Positions 23,875-31,198 of a stretch of 64,000 nt of DNA are shown piece after piece; positions within the stretch are counted from its first letter, which is position 1, and the number at the start of each line of letters is the position of its first letter. The stretch is from Lentzea californiensis. GTDB taxonomy: Bacteria > Actinomycetota > Actinomycetes > Mycobacteriales > Pseudonocardiaceae. The DNA is taken from positions 1,054,001 through 1,118,000 of the forward strand of contig NZ_JANBBE010000001.1 in assembly GCF_024648825.1 (NCBI RefSeq), written 5' to 3'. The notes under the pieces were generated by a model. The model worked only from the letters and a program-made list of their open reading frames with translations. It had not been told where the DNA came from and searched no databases. The translations under genes and the position numbers were made by a program.

Positions 23875-25034
23875 GCACTCCGAACTGTTCCCACCACCTC
23901 GGCGAGTCCGACCACCGAGCCACCTTCCCCGGGGGCCGTCGCGGTCAGCTTGACCGTGTCGCCGTCCTCCAGGAAGGACCTCGTGGAGCCGTCGTCGAGC
24001 TTGAACGGTTCCTTGCCGCCCCAGCTGAGTTCGAGGAACGAGCCGCGCTCGTCCTTCTCCGGTCCGGAGACCGTGCCGGAGGCGAACAGATCACCTGGGC
24101 GCACCGTAGCCCCGTTCACCGTCATGTGCGCCAGCTGTTGCACAAATGACCACGACATCTCCCGGAACGGAGGCCGCGCGACGATCGTGTCGTTCAGCTC
24201 CACGGTGATGGTGATGTCCAGGCCCCAGGGCTGGTCGCACGTCAGGTAGTCGTGCAGCTTGTTCGGCAGCGGCGGCGTCGGGACGCGTGCAACTGAGAAC
24301 GCCTCCAGCGGCGTGATCCACGCGCCGATCGACGTGGCGAACGACTTGGCCAGGAACGGGCCGAGCGGCTGGTACTCCCAGGCCTGGATGTCGCGCGCAG
24401 ACCAGTCGTTGACCAGCGCGACGCCGAAGACGTGCTCGGCGGCCCTGCTGGTGGACACGTTGGCCGCCTGCGGACCGCCGCAGACGAAGCCGACCTCGGC
24501 CTCGATGTCGAGGCGCTCGGAGGGACCGAACTTCGGGCCGTCGCTGCCGCGCTTCTGGCCGTTCGGGCGGACGATCTCCGTGCCGGAGACGTACACCGTG
24601 CCCGCGCGGCCGTGGTAGCCGATCGGGAGGTGCGTCCAGTTCGGCGTGAGCGCGTCGCCGTCGGGGCGGAACATCTTCCCGACGTTCTCCGCGTGGTGCC
24701 GGGAGCTGTAGAAGTCCACGTAGTCGCCGACCGTGAACGGCAGCTTCGCGGTCTCGATCCCGACGAGCTCCGCGCCCTTGGGAGCCGAACTCGACCGGAC
24801 GATCTCCCTGAGCTTCGCGCGCAGCACGCTCCAGATCGGGCGTCCGGCCCTCAACAGCGGGTCCAGCGAGTCCTCTTGGACGTACTCGCTGCACTTGCCC
24901 AGGGCGAGGCTCTTGAGGAGCAACGCTCGGTCGCCGACGCGGACGGCCACGCCCCCGTCGACGACGCCGTACGGGAGCGTCTGCGGTCCGAACGGCTGGT
25001 CCTCGGTGAAGTTCGGGTCGCTGATCCAGCTCAC
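23871..25034 (-). CDS. fahA: Fumarylacetoacetase
   Basis: 387-residue enzyme splitting fumarylacetoacetate to fumarate and acetoacetate, the last step of tyrosine/homogentisate breakdown. N-terminal SH3-like part begins SWISDPNF. The catalytic domain holds DFYSSRHHAENVGKMFRP, HLPIGYHGRAG with catalytic His, DIEAEVGFVCG with metal-binding Glu residues and NDWSARDIQAWEY with Asp. GTG at 25034 overlaps the preceding stop (GTGA). Operon partners are the upstream unknown gene and the downstream iclR. Confidence 0.95.
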   Translation of the reverse strand: MSWISDPNFTEDQPFGPQTLPYGVVDGGVAVRVGDRALLLKSLALGKCSEYVQEDSLDPLLRAGRPIWSVLRAKLREIVRSSSAPKGAELVGIETAKLPFTVGDYVDFYSSRHHAENVGKMFRPDGDALTPNWTHLPIGYHGRAGTVYVSGTEIVRPNGQKRGSDGPKFGPSERLDIEAEVGFVCGGPQAANVSTSRAAEHVFGVALVNDWSARDIQAWEYQPLGPFLAKSFATSIGAWITPLEAFSVARVPTPPLPNKLHDYLTCDQPWGLDITITVELNDTIVARPPFREMSWSFVQQLAHMTVNGATVRPGDLFASGTVSGPEKDERGSFLELSWGGKEPFKLDDGSTRSFLEDGDTVKLTATAPGEGGSVVGLAEVVGTVRSA

Positions 25035-25903
25035 AGCAGGCCCAGCCCCTCGAGGTCGGTGACGGGTTCGGAGAGCGAGCACGAACCGTAGCTCGCGAAC
25101 ACGCCTCGCACGGCGTGCGCGGCCTGGTCGCTGAGCGCCTTGGCCTCGGCGGTGAGAGCCTCGGCGTCGGTGCTCGCGAGCGCCTCGCGGACGTCGCGGC
25201 CGCTGAGGGACCGCGCGGTGGCCACGAGGAGGTTCAGGAAGCCGTGGTGGGTGAAGCCCTGCTCGTCGGTGTGGCGGACGGCCTTGTGCAGGCCCGCCGT
25301 CGCCTTGAAGGCGACGCCGCCGCCGCTGACGACGCTCAGGAAGTCACCGACCTCTTCGACGCTCGGGAAGTTCTCCTGGGAGAGCCCTCCGCAGCGCAGC
25401 TTGGGCCAGCTGCCGTGCTCGATGACCCGGCGGACGCCGTCGAGCCACTCGGCACCGCCGCGGCGGGGTTCGACGACGCGGATGACGTCCTCGGGGACGA
25501 ACTCCGACACGCGCTCGAGCCACACCTCGTCCACATCGGACGGTGCGGGCATCTCGACCATGCGCAGAGCGAGGAGCTCACTGCGGCTCTCGACGATCGA
25601 CACGGCCTTCGGCACGCCGCCGAGGCCGGTGTCGATCACGAGGCTCAGTGCTATCGGTTTGGCCGGCTTGACCTTGATCAGTTCGGTGATCAGCTCGGCG
25701 AGACGGGAGGCAGGACAGAGGAAGAGGCCCATGACGCCGGCCCACTCGCCGACTCGTCCGTCGAGGTGACCGCGCACCGCGTCGGGCATCGACGCGCTCC
25801 CCGGAGGGAACAGCGCGGCATCGTCCACAAGCCTCGCGAGCAGGGGCGGAGTACCGCGCGGACCGGGCGCACGGAGTTCGACAGCGCTTGACACGGCTGA
25901 CAC
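25031..25903 (-). CDS. Conserved hypothetical protein of the fumarylacetoacetase operon
   Basis: About 290 residues, soluble, Leu/Val/Glu-rich, looking like an alpha/beta (TIM-barrel-like) protein. Recurrent strand-helix units include SLVIDTGLGG, RVVEPRRGGAEW, KLRCGGLSQENFPS and AFKATAGLHKAVRH. The GGGVAFKATAGLHKAVR segment with Lys and His is the most motif-like part. I do not recognise a family. Coupled by GTGA overlap to fah, so probably linked to tyrosine degradation. Starts GTG 25903 or GTG 25894; the frame stays open far upstream across hmgA, but only this part is credible. Confidence 0.75.
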   Translation of the reverse strand: MSAVSSAVELRAPGPRGTPPLLARLVDDAALFPPGSASMPDAVRGHLDGRVGEWAGVMGLFLCPASRLAELITELIKVKPAKPIALSLVIDTGLGGVPKAVSIVESRSELLALRMVEMPAPSDVDEVWLERVSEFVPEDVIRVVEPRRGGAEWLDGVRRVIEHGSWPKLRCGGLSQENFPSVEEVGDFLSVVSGGGVAFKATAGLHKAVRHTDEQGFTHHGFLNLLVATARSLSGRDVREALASTDAEALTAEAKALSDQAAHAVRGVFASYGSCSLSEPVTDLEGLGLL

Positions 25904-25975
25904 GCTAGCCGTGTACCGCCAACTGAACAAAGATGTCCGATAATCGAACGCATCGGAAGGACCCGGAGAGCACTC
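25904..25975. promoter_or_regulatory. Divergent promoter region with small dyad
   Basis: 72 bp between the divergent tyrosine-catabolism transcripts. Contains CGAT-A-ATCG (25938-25946), a 9-bp dyad that could be an IclR-family operator core, and the hmgA ribosome site CGGAGAG near 25963-25969. Confidence 0.35.
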
Positions 25976-27148
25976 ATGGCTTACTACCGCCAGGTGGGAG
26001 AGATCCCCCGAAAGCGCCACACCCAGTTCCGCAAACCGGACGGTGGCCTCTACGCGGAAGAGCTCATGGGAGTCGAGGGGTTCTCGGCGGATTCGGCACT
26101 GCTGTACCACCGGTACCTGCCCACCGCGATCGTCAACGCGGAGACGGTGAAGGACGAGCGCGGCACCGCTTCCCCGAACCTGCCGCTGAAGCCGCGGCAC
26201 TTCAAGACGACCGACCTGACCTGGGCTTCCGACGAGGTCGACGCCGTGACCGGGCGGCGCAAGCTGTTCTCGAACCCGGACGTGACCATCGGTTTCGTGG
26301 TGGCCAACGCCCCGTCCCCGTTGTACCGCAACGCCTTCGGCGACGAGCTGCTGTACGTGCAGGCCGGTTCGGGCGTCATCGAGACGATCTACGGGGCGCT
26401 GGAGGTCGGCGACGGCGACTACGTCGTGATCCCGACCTCGTGCACCTACCGGGTCGTGCCGTCCTCGCCGATGTCGTTGCTCGTGCTGGAGGCGACCGGG
26501 CACGTCGGGCCTCCCAAGCGCTACCTGTCCAAGGCCGGCCAGTTCCTGGAGCACTCGCCGTACTGCGAGCGCGACATCCGGGGGCCCGAGGAGCCGTTGG
26601 TGGTCGAAGGTGAGGACGTCGACGTGCTCGTGCGGCACCGTGCGGGCCTCACGCGTTTCACCTACGCGAACCACCCGTTCGACGTCGTCGGCTGGGACGG
26701 GCACCTGTACCCGTGGGCGTTCAACATCCGCGACTTCGAGCCGATCACCGGCCGCGTGCACCAGCCGCCGCCCGTGCACCAGACGTTCGAGGGCCCGAAC
26801 TTCGTCGTGTGCTCGTTCGTGCCGCGCAAGGTCGACTACCACCCGCTGTCCGTGCCCGTGCCGTACAACCACGCGAACGTCGACTCGGACGAGCTGATGT
26901 TCTACGTCGGCGGCAACTACGAGGCGCGCAAGGGCTCGGGCATCGGCATCGGCTCGCTGTCGCTGCACCCGTCCGGCTGCACGCACGGCCCGCAGCCCGG
27001 TGCCGTGGAGGCGTCCCTGGGCGTCGACTACTTCGACGAGACCGCGGTCATGGTGGACACCTTCCGCCCCCTGGAACTGGGCGAGGCGGCGGAGGCCTCC
27101 GAGGACCCGGCGTACGCGTGGACGTGGGCCCGTCGCGGTCCGGCCTGA
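25976..27148 (+). CDS. hmgA: Homogentisate 1,2-dioxygenase
   Basis: 390-residue ring-cleaving Fe(II) dioxygenase converting homogentisate to maleylacetoacetate. Family features: MAYYRQVGEIPRKRHTQF start, FGDELLYVQAG, HPFDVVGWDGHLYPWAFNIRDFEP, PYNHANVDSDELMFYVGGN (candidate His and Glu ligands near 299-306) and SLHPSGCTHGPQPGA (His near 337). Slightly shorter than the eukaryotic enzyme, normal for actinobacteria. Divergent from the fah/iclR operon; neither an hpd gene nor a maleylacetoacetate isomerase gene is in the window. Confidence 0.95.
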   Translation: MAYYRQVGEIPRKRHTQFRKPDGGLYAEELMGVEGFSADSALLYHRYLPTAIVNAETVKDERGTASPNLPLKPRHFKTTDLTWASDEVDAVTGRRKLFSNPDVTIGFVVANAPSPLYRNAFGDELLYVQAGSGVIETIYGALEVGDGDYVVIPTSCTYRVVPSSPMSLLVLEATGHVGPPKRYLSKAGQFLEHSPYCERDIRGPEEPLVVEGEDVDVLVRHRAGLTRFTYANHPFDVVGWDGHLYPWAFNIRDFEPITGRVHQPPPVHQTFEGPNFVVCSFVPRKVDYHPLSVPVPYNHANVDSDELMFYVGGNYEARKGSGIGIGSLSLHPSGCTHGPQPGAVEASLGVDYFDETAVMVDTFRPLELGEAAEASEDPAYAWTWARRGPA

Positions 27149-27181
27149 TTTTCTGTCGGAGGTCCTCGCTAGTTTGGTCTC

Positions 27182-28345
27182 GTGAGGACAAGAGCCGTTC
27201 CGATGCGCTGGCAGGGCCTGGGCAAGGCCCTGCCGGTGCTGTGGGGCCTCTACACGGGCTCCGGCTCGATGCCGTACCGCGTGTGCGTCGACCTGGCCGC
27301 GGGCTCGGCCAAGTGCACGTGCCCGTCCCGCAAGTTCCCCTGCAAGCACGCCGTGAGCCTGCAGGAGCTCGACATCCCGGACGCCCACCCGCCCGAGTGG
27401 GTGGAGGAGTGGACCGCCCGCCGCGCCACCCGCGAACTCGACTCCTCACCCGAGGCCGTCGCGCGCAGGGTGCGCTCCCGCGAGAAGACGGCGGCGAACC
27501 GCGCCGCAGCCATGTCCGCGGGCATCGACGGCCTGCGCGACTGGCTCCTGGACGTGGCGTCCGCCGGCATCGCCTCCCTGCCGGGCCGCCCCGCCTCGTG
27601 GTGGCAGGCGTTCACCGCCCGCATGATCGACGCGCAGGTCCCCGGCGTGGCCTCCGCGGTGGCCGAGATCCAGGAGATCGTGTCGCGCGCGGGCCCCCGC
27701 TGGACCGCCGACGTGGCCGACCGCCTCGGCGGCCTGCACCTGCTGTGCTTCGTGCAGCCGCGCACCCGCCTGGGCGTCACGGTCCCCGAGGAGGCGGTGA
27801 AGGCCTCGCCGGGCATCTCCGACCGCTGGGTGGCCCTGCTGCGCCTGGAGACCGACGACGGCCGGGTCCGCACCGTCCGCCAGTGGTGCTGGGGCCGCCA
27901 GACGTCCCGCTGGGTGGTGGCGATCCGCCACTCCGCCGTGGGAGCCCCCGTTCCGCTGCTCCCACACGGCCTGGAGTCCTCGGCCCTGGTCCACCCCTAC
28001 CCGGCTTCGGACAGGGTGGCCCTGGGCGAACTGGAGGGCTCCCGCACCCCGGACCCGGTCCCCGCCCCGCCGTCGTGGCGAGCGTCCCTCGCCGCCCTGG
28101 AACCGATGCTGACCGCAGACCCGTGGCAACGCCTCTTCCCGCTCGGCTGCACCTCGGTCCGGCTGCACGGCCCCACGCTGGCCGACACCTCCGGCCACGG
28201 CCTGCCCGTCCGCGACGACACGGGCCTCGACATGGCCCTGGCGCTCACCGGCGGCCTCCCGTTCGACGCCTGGGGCCTGTGGGACGGCCACGCACTCCGG
28301 CTGGGAGCGGTGTCGTTGAACGGCACCCTGGAGGTGGTCGCATGA
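27182..28345 (+). CDS. SWIM zinc-finger protein (YehQ-like)
   Basis: 387-residue protein with a SWIM-type zinc finger near the N-terminus (CTCPSRKFPCKH: C45, C47, C54, H56). SWIM fingers bind nucleic acid or protein. The rest is an uncharacterised domain containing WWQAFTARMIDAQVPGVA and WGRQTSRWVVAIRHSA. First gene of a five- to six-gene operon with overlapping ends leading to DUF5691, MoxR and DUF5682 genes; the combination matches the E. coli yeh set. GTG at 27182; ATG at 27203 is an alternative start. Confidence 0.88.
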   Translation: MRTRAVPMRWQGLGKALPVLWGLYTGSGSMPYRVCVDLAAGSAKCTCPSRKFPCKHAVSLQELDIPDAHPPEWVEEWTARRATRELDSSPEAVARRVRSREKTAANRAAAMSAGIDGLRDWLLDVASAGIASLPGRPASWWQAFTARMIDAQVPGVASAVAEIQEIVSRAGPRWTADVADRLGGLHLLCFVQPRTRLGVTVPEEAVKASPGISDRWVALLRLETDDGRVRTVRQWCWGRQTSRWVVAIRHSAVGAPVPLLPHGLESSALVHPYPASDRVALGELEGSRTPDPVPAPPSWRASLAALEPMLTADPWQRLFPLGCTSVRLHGPTLADTSGHGLPVRDDTGLDMALALTGGLPFDAWGLWDGHALRLGAVSLNGTLEVVA

Positions 28346-28692
28346 CCATCCCACCCGTCACAGCCGCGCGCCGCCCGACCGCCCTCGCCCGCATCGCGAC
28401 CGTGCCACCGGCCCGCTTCCACCGCATCGCGGCTGTGCCATCGGTCTGCGCCTGCGTGGAGCCAGCCGAGCCGGGCCTTTCGCACCACCGCTCGGCCGAG
28501 TCAGTCCACCCGCAGCGCTGCACGGCCGCGCTATCGCCCCGCCCTCACCGCGCCGCGCTTCATGTCACCCCAGGCGAGTCGGCCCGCCGCGGCCGCACCC
28601 CGGCCGCACCGGCGGCCCGCGTCCTCCCCGCCTCAGCCCGCCTCCGCTTCACCGCGGCCGGCCACCCCAGCGGCTCCGGGGAGGCGGTGTGA
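28342..28692 (+). CDS. Small Ala/Arg/Pro/His-rich linker ORF
   Basis: 116-codon frame whose ATG overlaps the SWIM stop (ATGA) and whose TGA overlaps the next GTG (GTGA). Without it these two genes would be separated by 343 bp inside an otherwise gap-free operon. The product is Ala/Arg/Pro-rich with several His and Cys, without recognisable fold. It contains an imperfect internal repeat (ARIATVPPARFHRIAAVP). GC3 stays high in this frame. It may be a genuine coupling ORF or a degraded remnant of the C-terminus of the SWIM protein. Confidence 0.45.
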   Translation: MTIPPVTAARRPTALARIATVPPARFHRIAAVPSVCACVEPAEPGLSHHRSAESVHPQRCTAALSPRPHRAALHVTPGESARRGRTPAAPAARVLPASARLRFTAAGHPSGSGEAV

Positions 28693-30116
28693 AGGACGAG
28701 TGGTCCAAGACCGTCCAGGACCTCCTCATCGGCACCACGAGAGGCGGCGGCGACCCGACGGCCCTGCTGTCCGACTGCGCCGCCCTCGGCGTGGCCGCGT
28801 TCGGCGCCACCCTCCCGCAGGAGGCCACCGCCGAGCCGCTGCCGCTCGCCCCGCCCGAGTCCGCCGCCCTCCCCAGGCCGGCCGCCAGAGCGGTCCTGGA
28901 AGCGATCATGAGCCTCGACGACGAGGTCCTGCTCACCGAGTGGTGCGCTCTCGCCAAGGCCAACGGCGTCGTGGCCGAGCACCGCATGCTCCCGGCCTTG
29001 CTCGCCCTCGGCACGGCCCGTCCGGGGCTGCGGTCCGCGGTGGTCGAGGTCCTCGGCACGAGGGGCCGCTGGCTCGCGAACACCCGTCCCGGCTGGTCCT
29101 GGGCGAGCGGCGCCGCGCCGCTGGTGGACGAGGTCCCGCTCGAGGAGGTCCTCGACCTGCCCAGCGCGCAACGGGTTCGCGCGCTGCGCCGCAAGCGCAA
29201 GACGGATCCGGCCCAGGTCGGCGCGTTCATCGCGCGGGAGTTCGTGGAGTCCCGCCGCTCGGCCGACCGCCAGGTGCTGATCAGCGCCCTCGAGACCGGT
29301 CTGGGCCCGCAGGACGAGGCACTCCTCGAAGCCGCCCTCGACGACAAGGCGGCGGGCGTCCACGACGAGGCCCTCCGCCTCCTGCGCAACCTGGGGCGCA
29401 CGCGCCTCGCCGCTCGTGCGGCCCACCGCCTGCGTCACGGCCTGCGCCTCACCGCGGACGGGCTCGACGTGCGGCCCGACGAGCTCTGGACCGGGCAGCC
29501 CGACGCGGCCGAGTTGCGCGACCTCATGCGTGACGGTTCCGAGAAGGGCGTGGCCGGCCGCATCCGGGCCGCGGCCGCGAGTGTTCCGCCGTCGTACTGG
29601 ACCGCGACGCTCAAGGCCGACGACGCCAAGGCCGCCGGCATCCTGCGGCGGGGGCCGTGGGCCGGCGCGCTGCTCAGGGGTGTCGCCGACCAGCTCGCCG
29701 CGGCGAAGGACCCGCGTCCGTGGGCCGTTGCCGCCGCCGAGACGCTGACCGGCATGGAGCAGCTGGAGATGCTGGCCGCGTTGCCCGCCGAGGTCGCTGA
29801 GCAGGCGGTCGTGGCGGTGTCGAAGGGCTGGCACTACGACCTGCTCGACCACGCCTGCGCCCAGCTGCCCGCTCCGTGGTCGCCGGAGACGACCCGGGCA
29901 CTCCTGCACCGCTACGCCGCCCTGCCCGACCCGCGCTGGCGGTCCGGGCGTCCGCCGGCCGTGCTGCTCGCGCGGGGTGACGCCGACCTGCTCGGTGCCG
30001 GCTGGGAGGCTCTGACCCGTCGCTGGCCGGAGAACTCCCTGGAACTGGAGGTCCTCCGGCTCCGCATCCGCCTGCGCGAATCGTTCGTTCCAGCACCGCC
30101 CCAGGAGGCCCAGTGA
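28689..30116 (+). CDS. DUF5691 family protein, helical-repeat type
   Basis: 475-residue soluble protein that I assign to DUF5691, a family found with SWIM, MoxR and VWA genes. N-terminal WSKTVQDLLIGTTR is characteristic. The rest is Ala/Leu-rich helical-hairpin repeat-like sequence (ADRQVLISALETGLGPQDEALLEAALDDKAAGVHDEALRLLRNLG resembles HEAT repeats), suggesting a protein-interaction scaffold. GTG overlaps the preceding frame's stop; its own stop overlaps the ATPase start (GTGA). Confidence 0.82.
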   Translation: MKDEWSKTVQDLLIGTTRGGGDPTALLSDCAALGVAAFGATLPQEATAEPLPLAPPESAALPRPAARAVLEAIMSLDDEVLLTEWCALAKANGVVAEHRMLPALLALGTARPGLRSAVVEVLGTRGRWLANTRPGWSWASGAAPLVDEVPLEEVLDLPSAQRVRALRRKRKTDPAQVGAFIAREFVESRRSADRQVLISALETGLGPQDEALLEAALDDKAAGVHDEALRLLRNLGRTRLAARAAHRLRHGLRLTADGLDVRPDELWTGQPDAAELRDLMRDGSEKGVAGRIRAAAASVPPSYWTATLKADDAKAAGILRRGPWAGALLRGVADQLAAAKDPRPWAVAAAETLTGMEQLEMLAALPAEVAEQAVVAVSKGWHYDLLDHACAQLPAPWSPETTRALLHRYAALPDPRWRSGRPPAVLLARGDADLLGAGWEALTRRWPENSLELEVLRLRIRLRESFVPAPPQEAQ

Positions 30117-31198
30117 CCGCCGTGCTCAGGCCGACGGCCGAACAGCAGTACGCCGCCGAGCTCGAGGCCGTCGCTGCCCAGGACGACCGGCAGCGGCCGC
30201 CCAACTGGCGGCTGTCCCCGCGGGCCGTGGTCACCTACGTCCTGGGCGGCACGCTCGCCGACGGCACCGTGATCTCGCCGAAGTACGTGGGCTCGCGCCG
30301 GCTCGTCGAGGTCGCGGTGGGCACCCTCGTCACGGACCGGGCGCTGCTGCTCGTCGGCGTGCCGGGCACGGCCAAGTCGTGGCTGTCCGAGCACCTCGCG
30401 GCCGCGGTCAGCGGCGACTCGACGCTGGTCGTCCAGGGGACGGCCGGCACGAGCGAGGACCAGGTCCGCTACGGCTGGAACTACGCCCGCCTCATTGCCG
30501 AAGGTCCCAGCGAGAACGCCCTCGTGCCGAGCCCGGTCATGAAGGGCATGCAGCAGGGGTCGGTCGTCCGGGTCGAAGAGCTCACCCGCATGCCGTCCGA
30601 GGTGCAGGACTCGTTCATCACCGTCCTCAGCGAGAAGTCGCTGCCGGTGCCGGAGTTGAACTCGCAGATCCAGGCAGTCCCCGGCTTCACTGTCATCGCG
30701 ACGGCCAACGACCGCGACCGCGGCGTCAACCAGATGTCGTCGGCGCTCGCCCGGCGCTTCAACACCGTCGTGCTGCCGCCGCCCGCGACCGAGGACGCCG
30801 AGGTCGAGATCGTCATCACCAGGGCCCAGCAGCTCGGCAAGGCGCTCCAGCTGCCCGCCGAACCGCCCGCGCTCGACGAGGTGCGCCGCGTCGTGCGGAT
30901 CTTCCGCGAGCTGCGCAACGGCTCCACGGTGGACGGTCGCACGCAGCTGAAGAAGCCGAGCGGCAGCCTGTCCACCGCCGAGGCGATCTCGGTCATCGCG
31001 AACGGCATGGCGCTCGCCGGCCACTTCGGCGACGGCACGCTGGGCGCGGACGAGCTCGCGAGCGGCCTCATCGGGTCCGTGATCAAGGACCGGGTGTCGG
31101 ACGCGACGGTCTGGCAGGAGTACCTGGAGACGGTGCTGAAGGAGCGAGCCGAGTGGCGTGACCTCTACCGGGCCTGCCTGGACGCCAGCGGTGACTGA
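30113..31198 (+). CDS. MoxR-family AAA+ ATPase (YehL-like)
   Basis: 361-residue AAA+ ATPase of the MoxR group, the same length as E. coli YehL. Walker A is GVPGTAKSW (82-90). The Walker B region reads VVRVEELTRMP (152-162), with Glu where most AAA+ proteins have Asp. Sensor 1 is IATAN (Asn200), and the Arg finger region is SALARRFNTV (211-220). MoxR ATPases work with VWA-domain partners in chaperone-like remodelling or metal insertion; the VWA partner here is probably 22100-23242. Coupled at both ends by overlaps. Confidence 0.93.
   Translation: MTAVLRPTAEQQYAAELEAVAAQDDRQRPPNWRLSPRAVVTYVLGGTLADGTVISPKYVGSRRLVEVAVGTLVTDRALLLVGVPGTAKSWLSEHLAAAVSGDSTLVVQGTAGTSEDQVRYGWNYARLIAEGPSENALVPSPVMKGMQQGSVVRVEELTRMPSEVQDSFITVLSEKSLPVPELNSQIQAVPGFTVIATANDRDRGVNQMSSALARRFNTVVLPPPATEDAEVEIVITRAQQLGKALQLPAEPPALDEVRRVVRIFRELRNGSTVDGRTQLKKPSGSLSTAEAISVIANGMALAGHFGDGTLGADELASGLIGSVIKDRVSDATVWQEYLETVLKERAEWRDLYRACLDASGD

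Noticed and set aside
25904..27388. Upstream extension of the fah-operon hypothetical gene across hmgA
   Set aside because: Same frame remains open by chance in GC-rich DNA; the extension is antisense to hmgA and has shadow-type composition.
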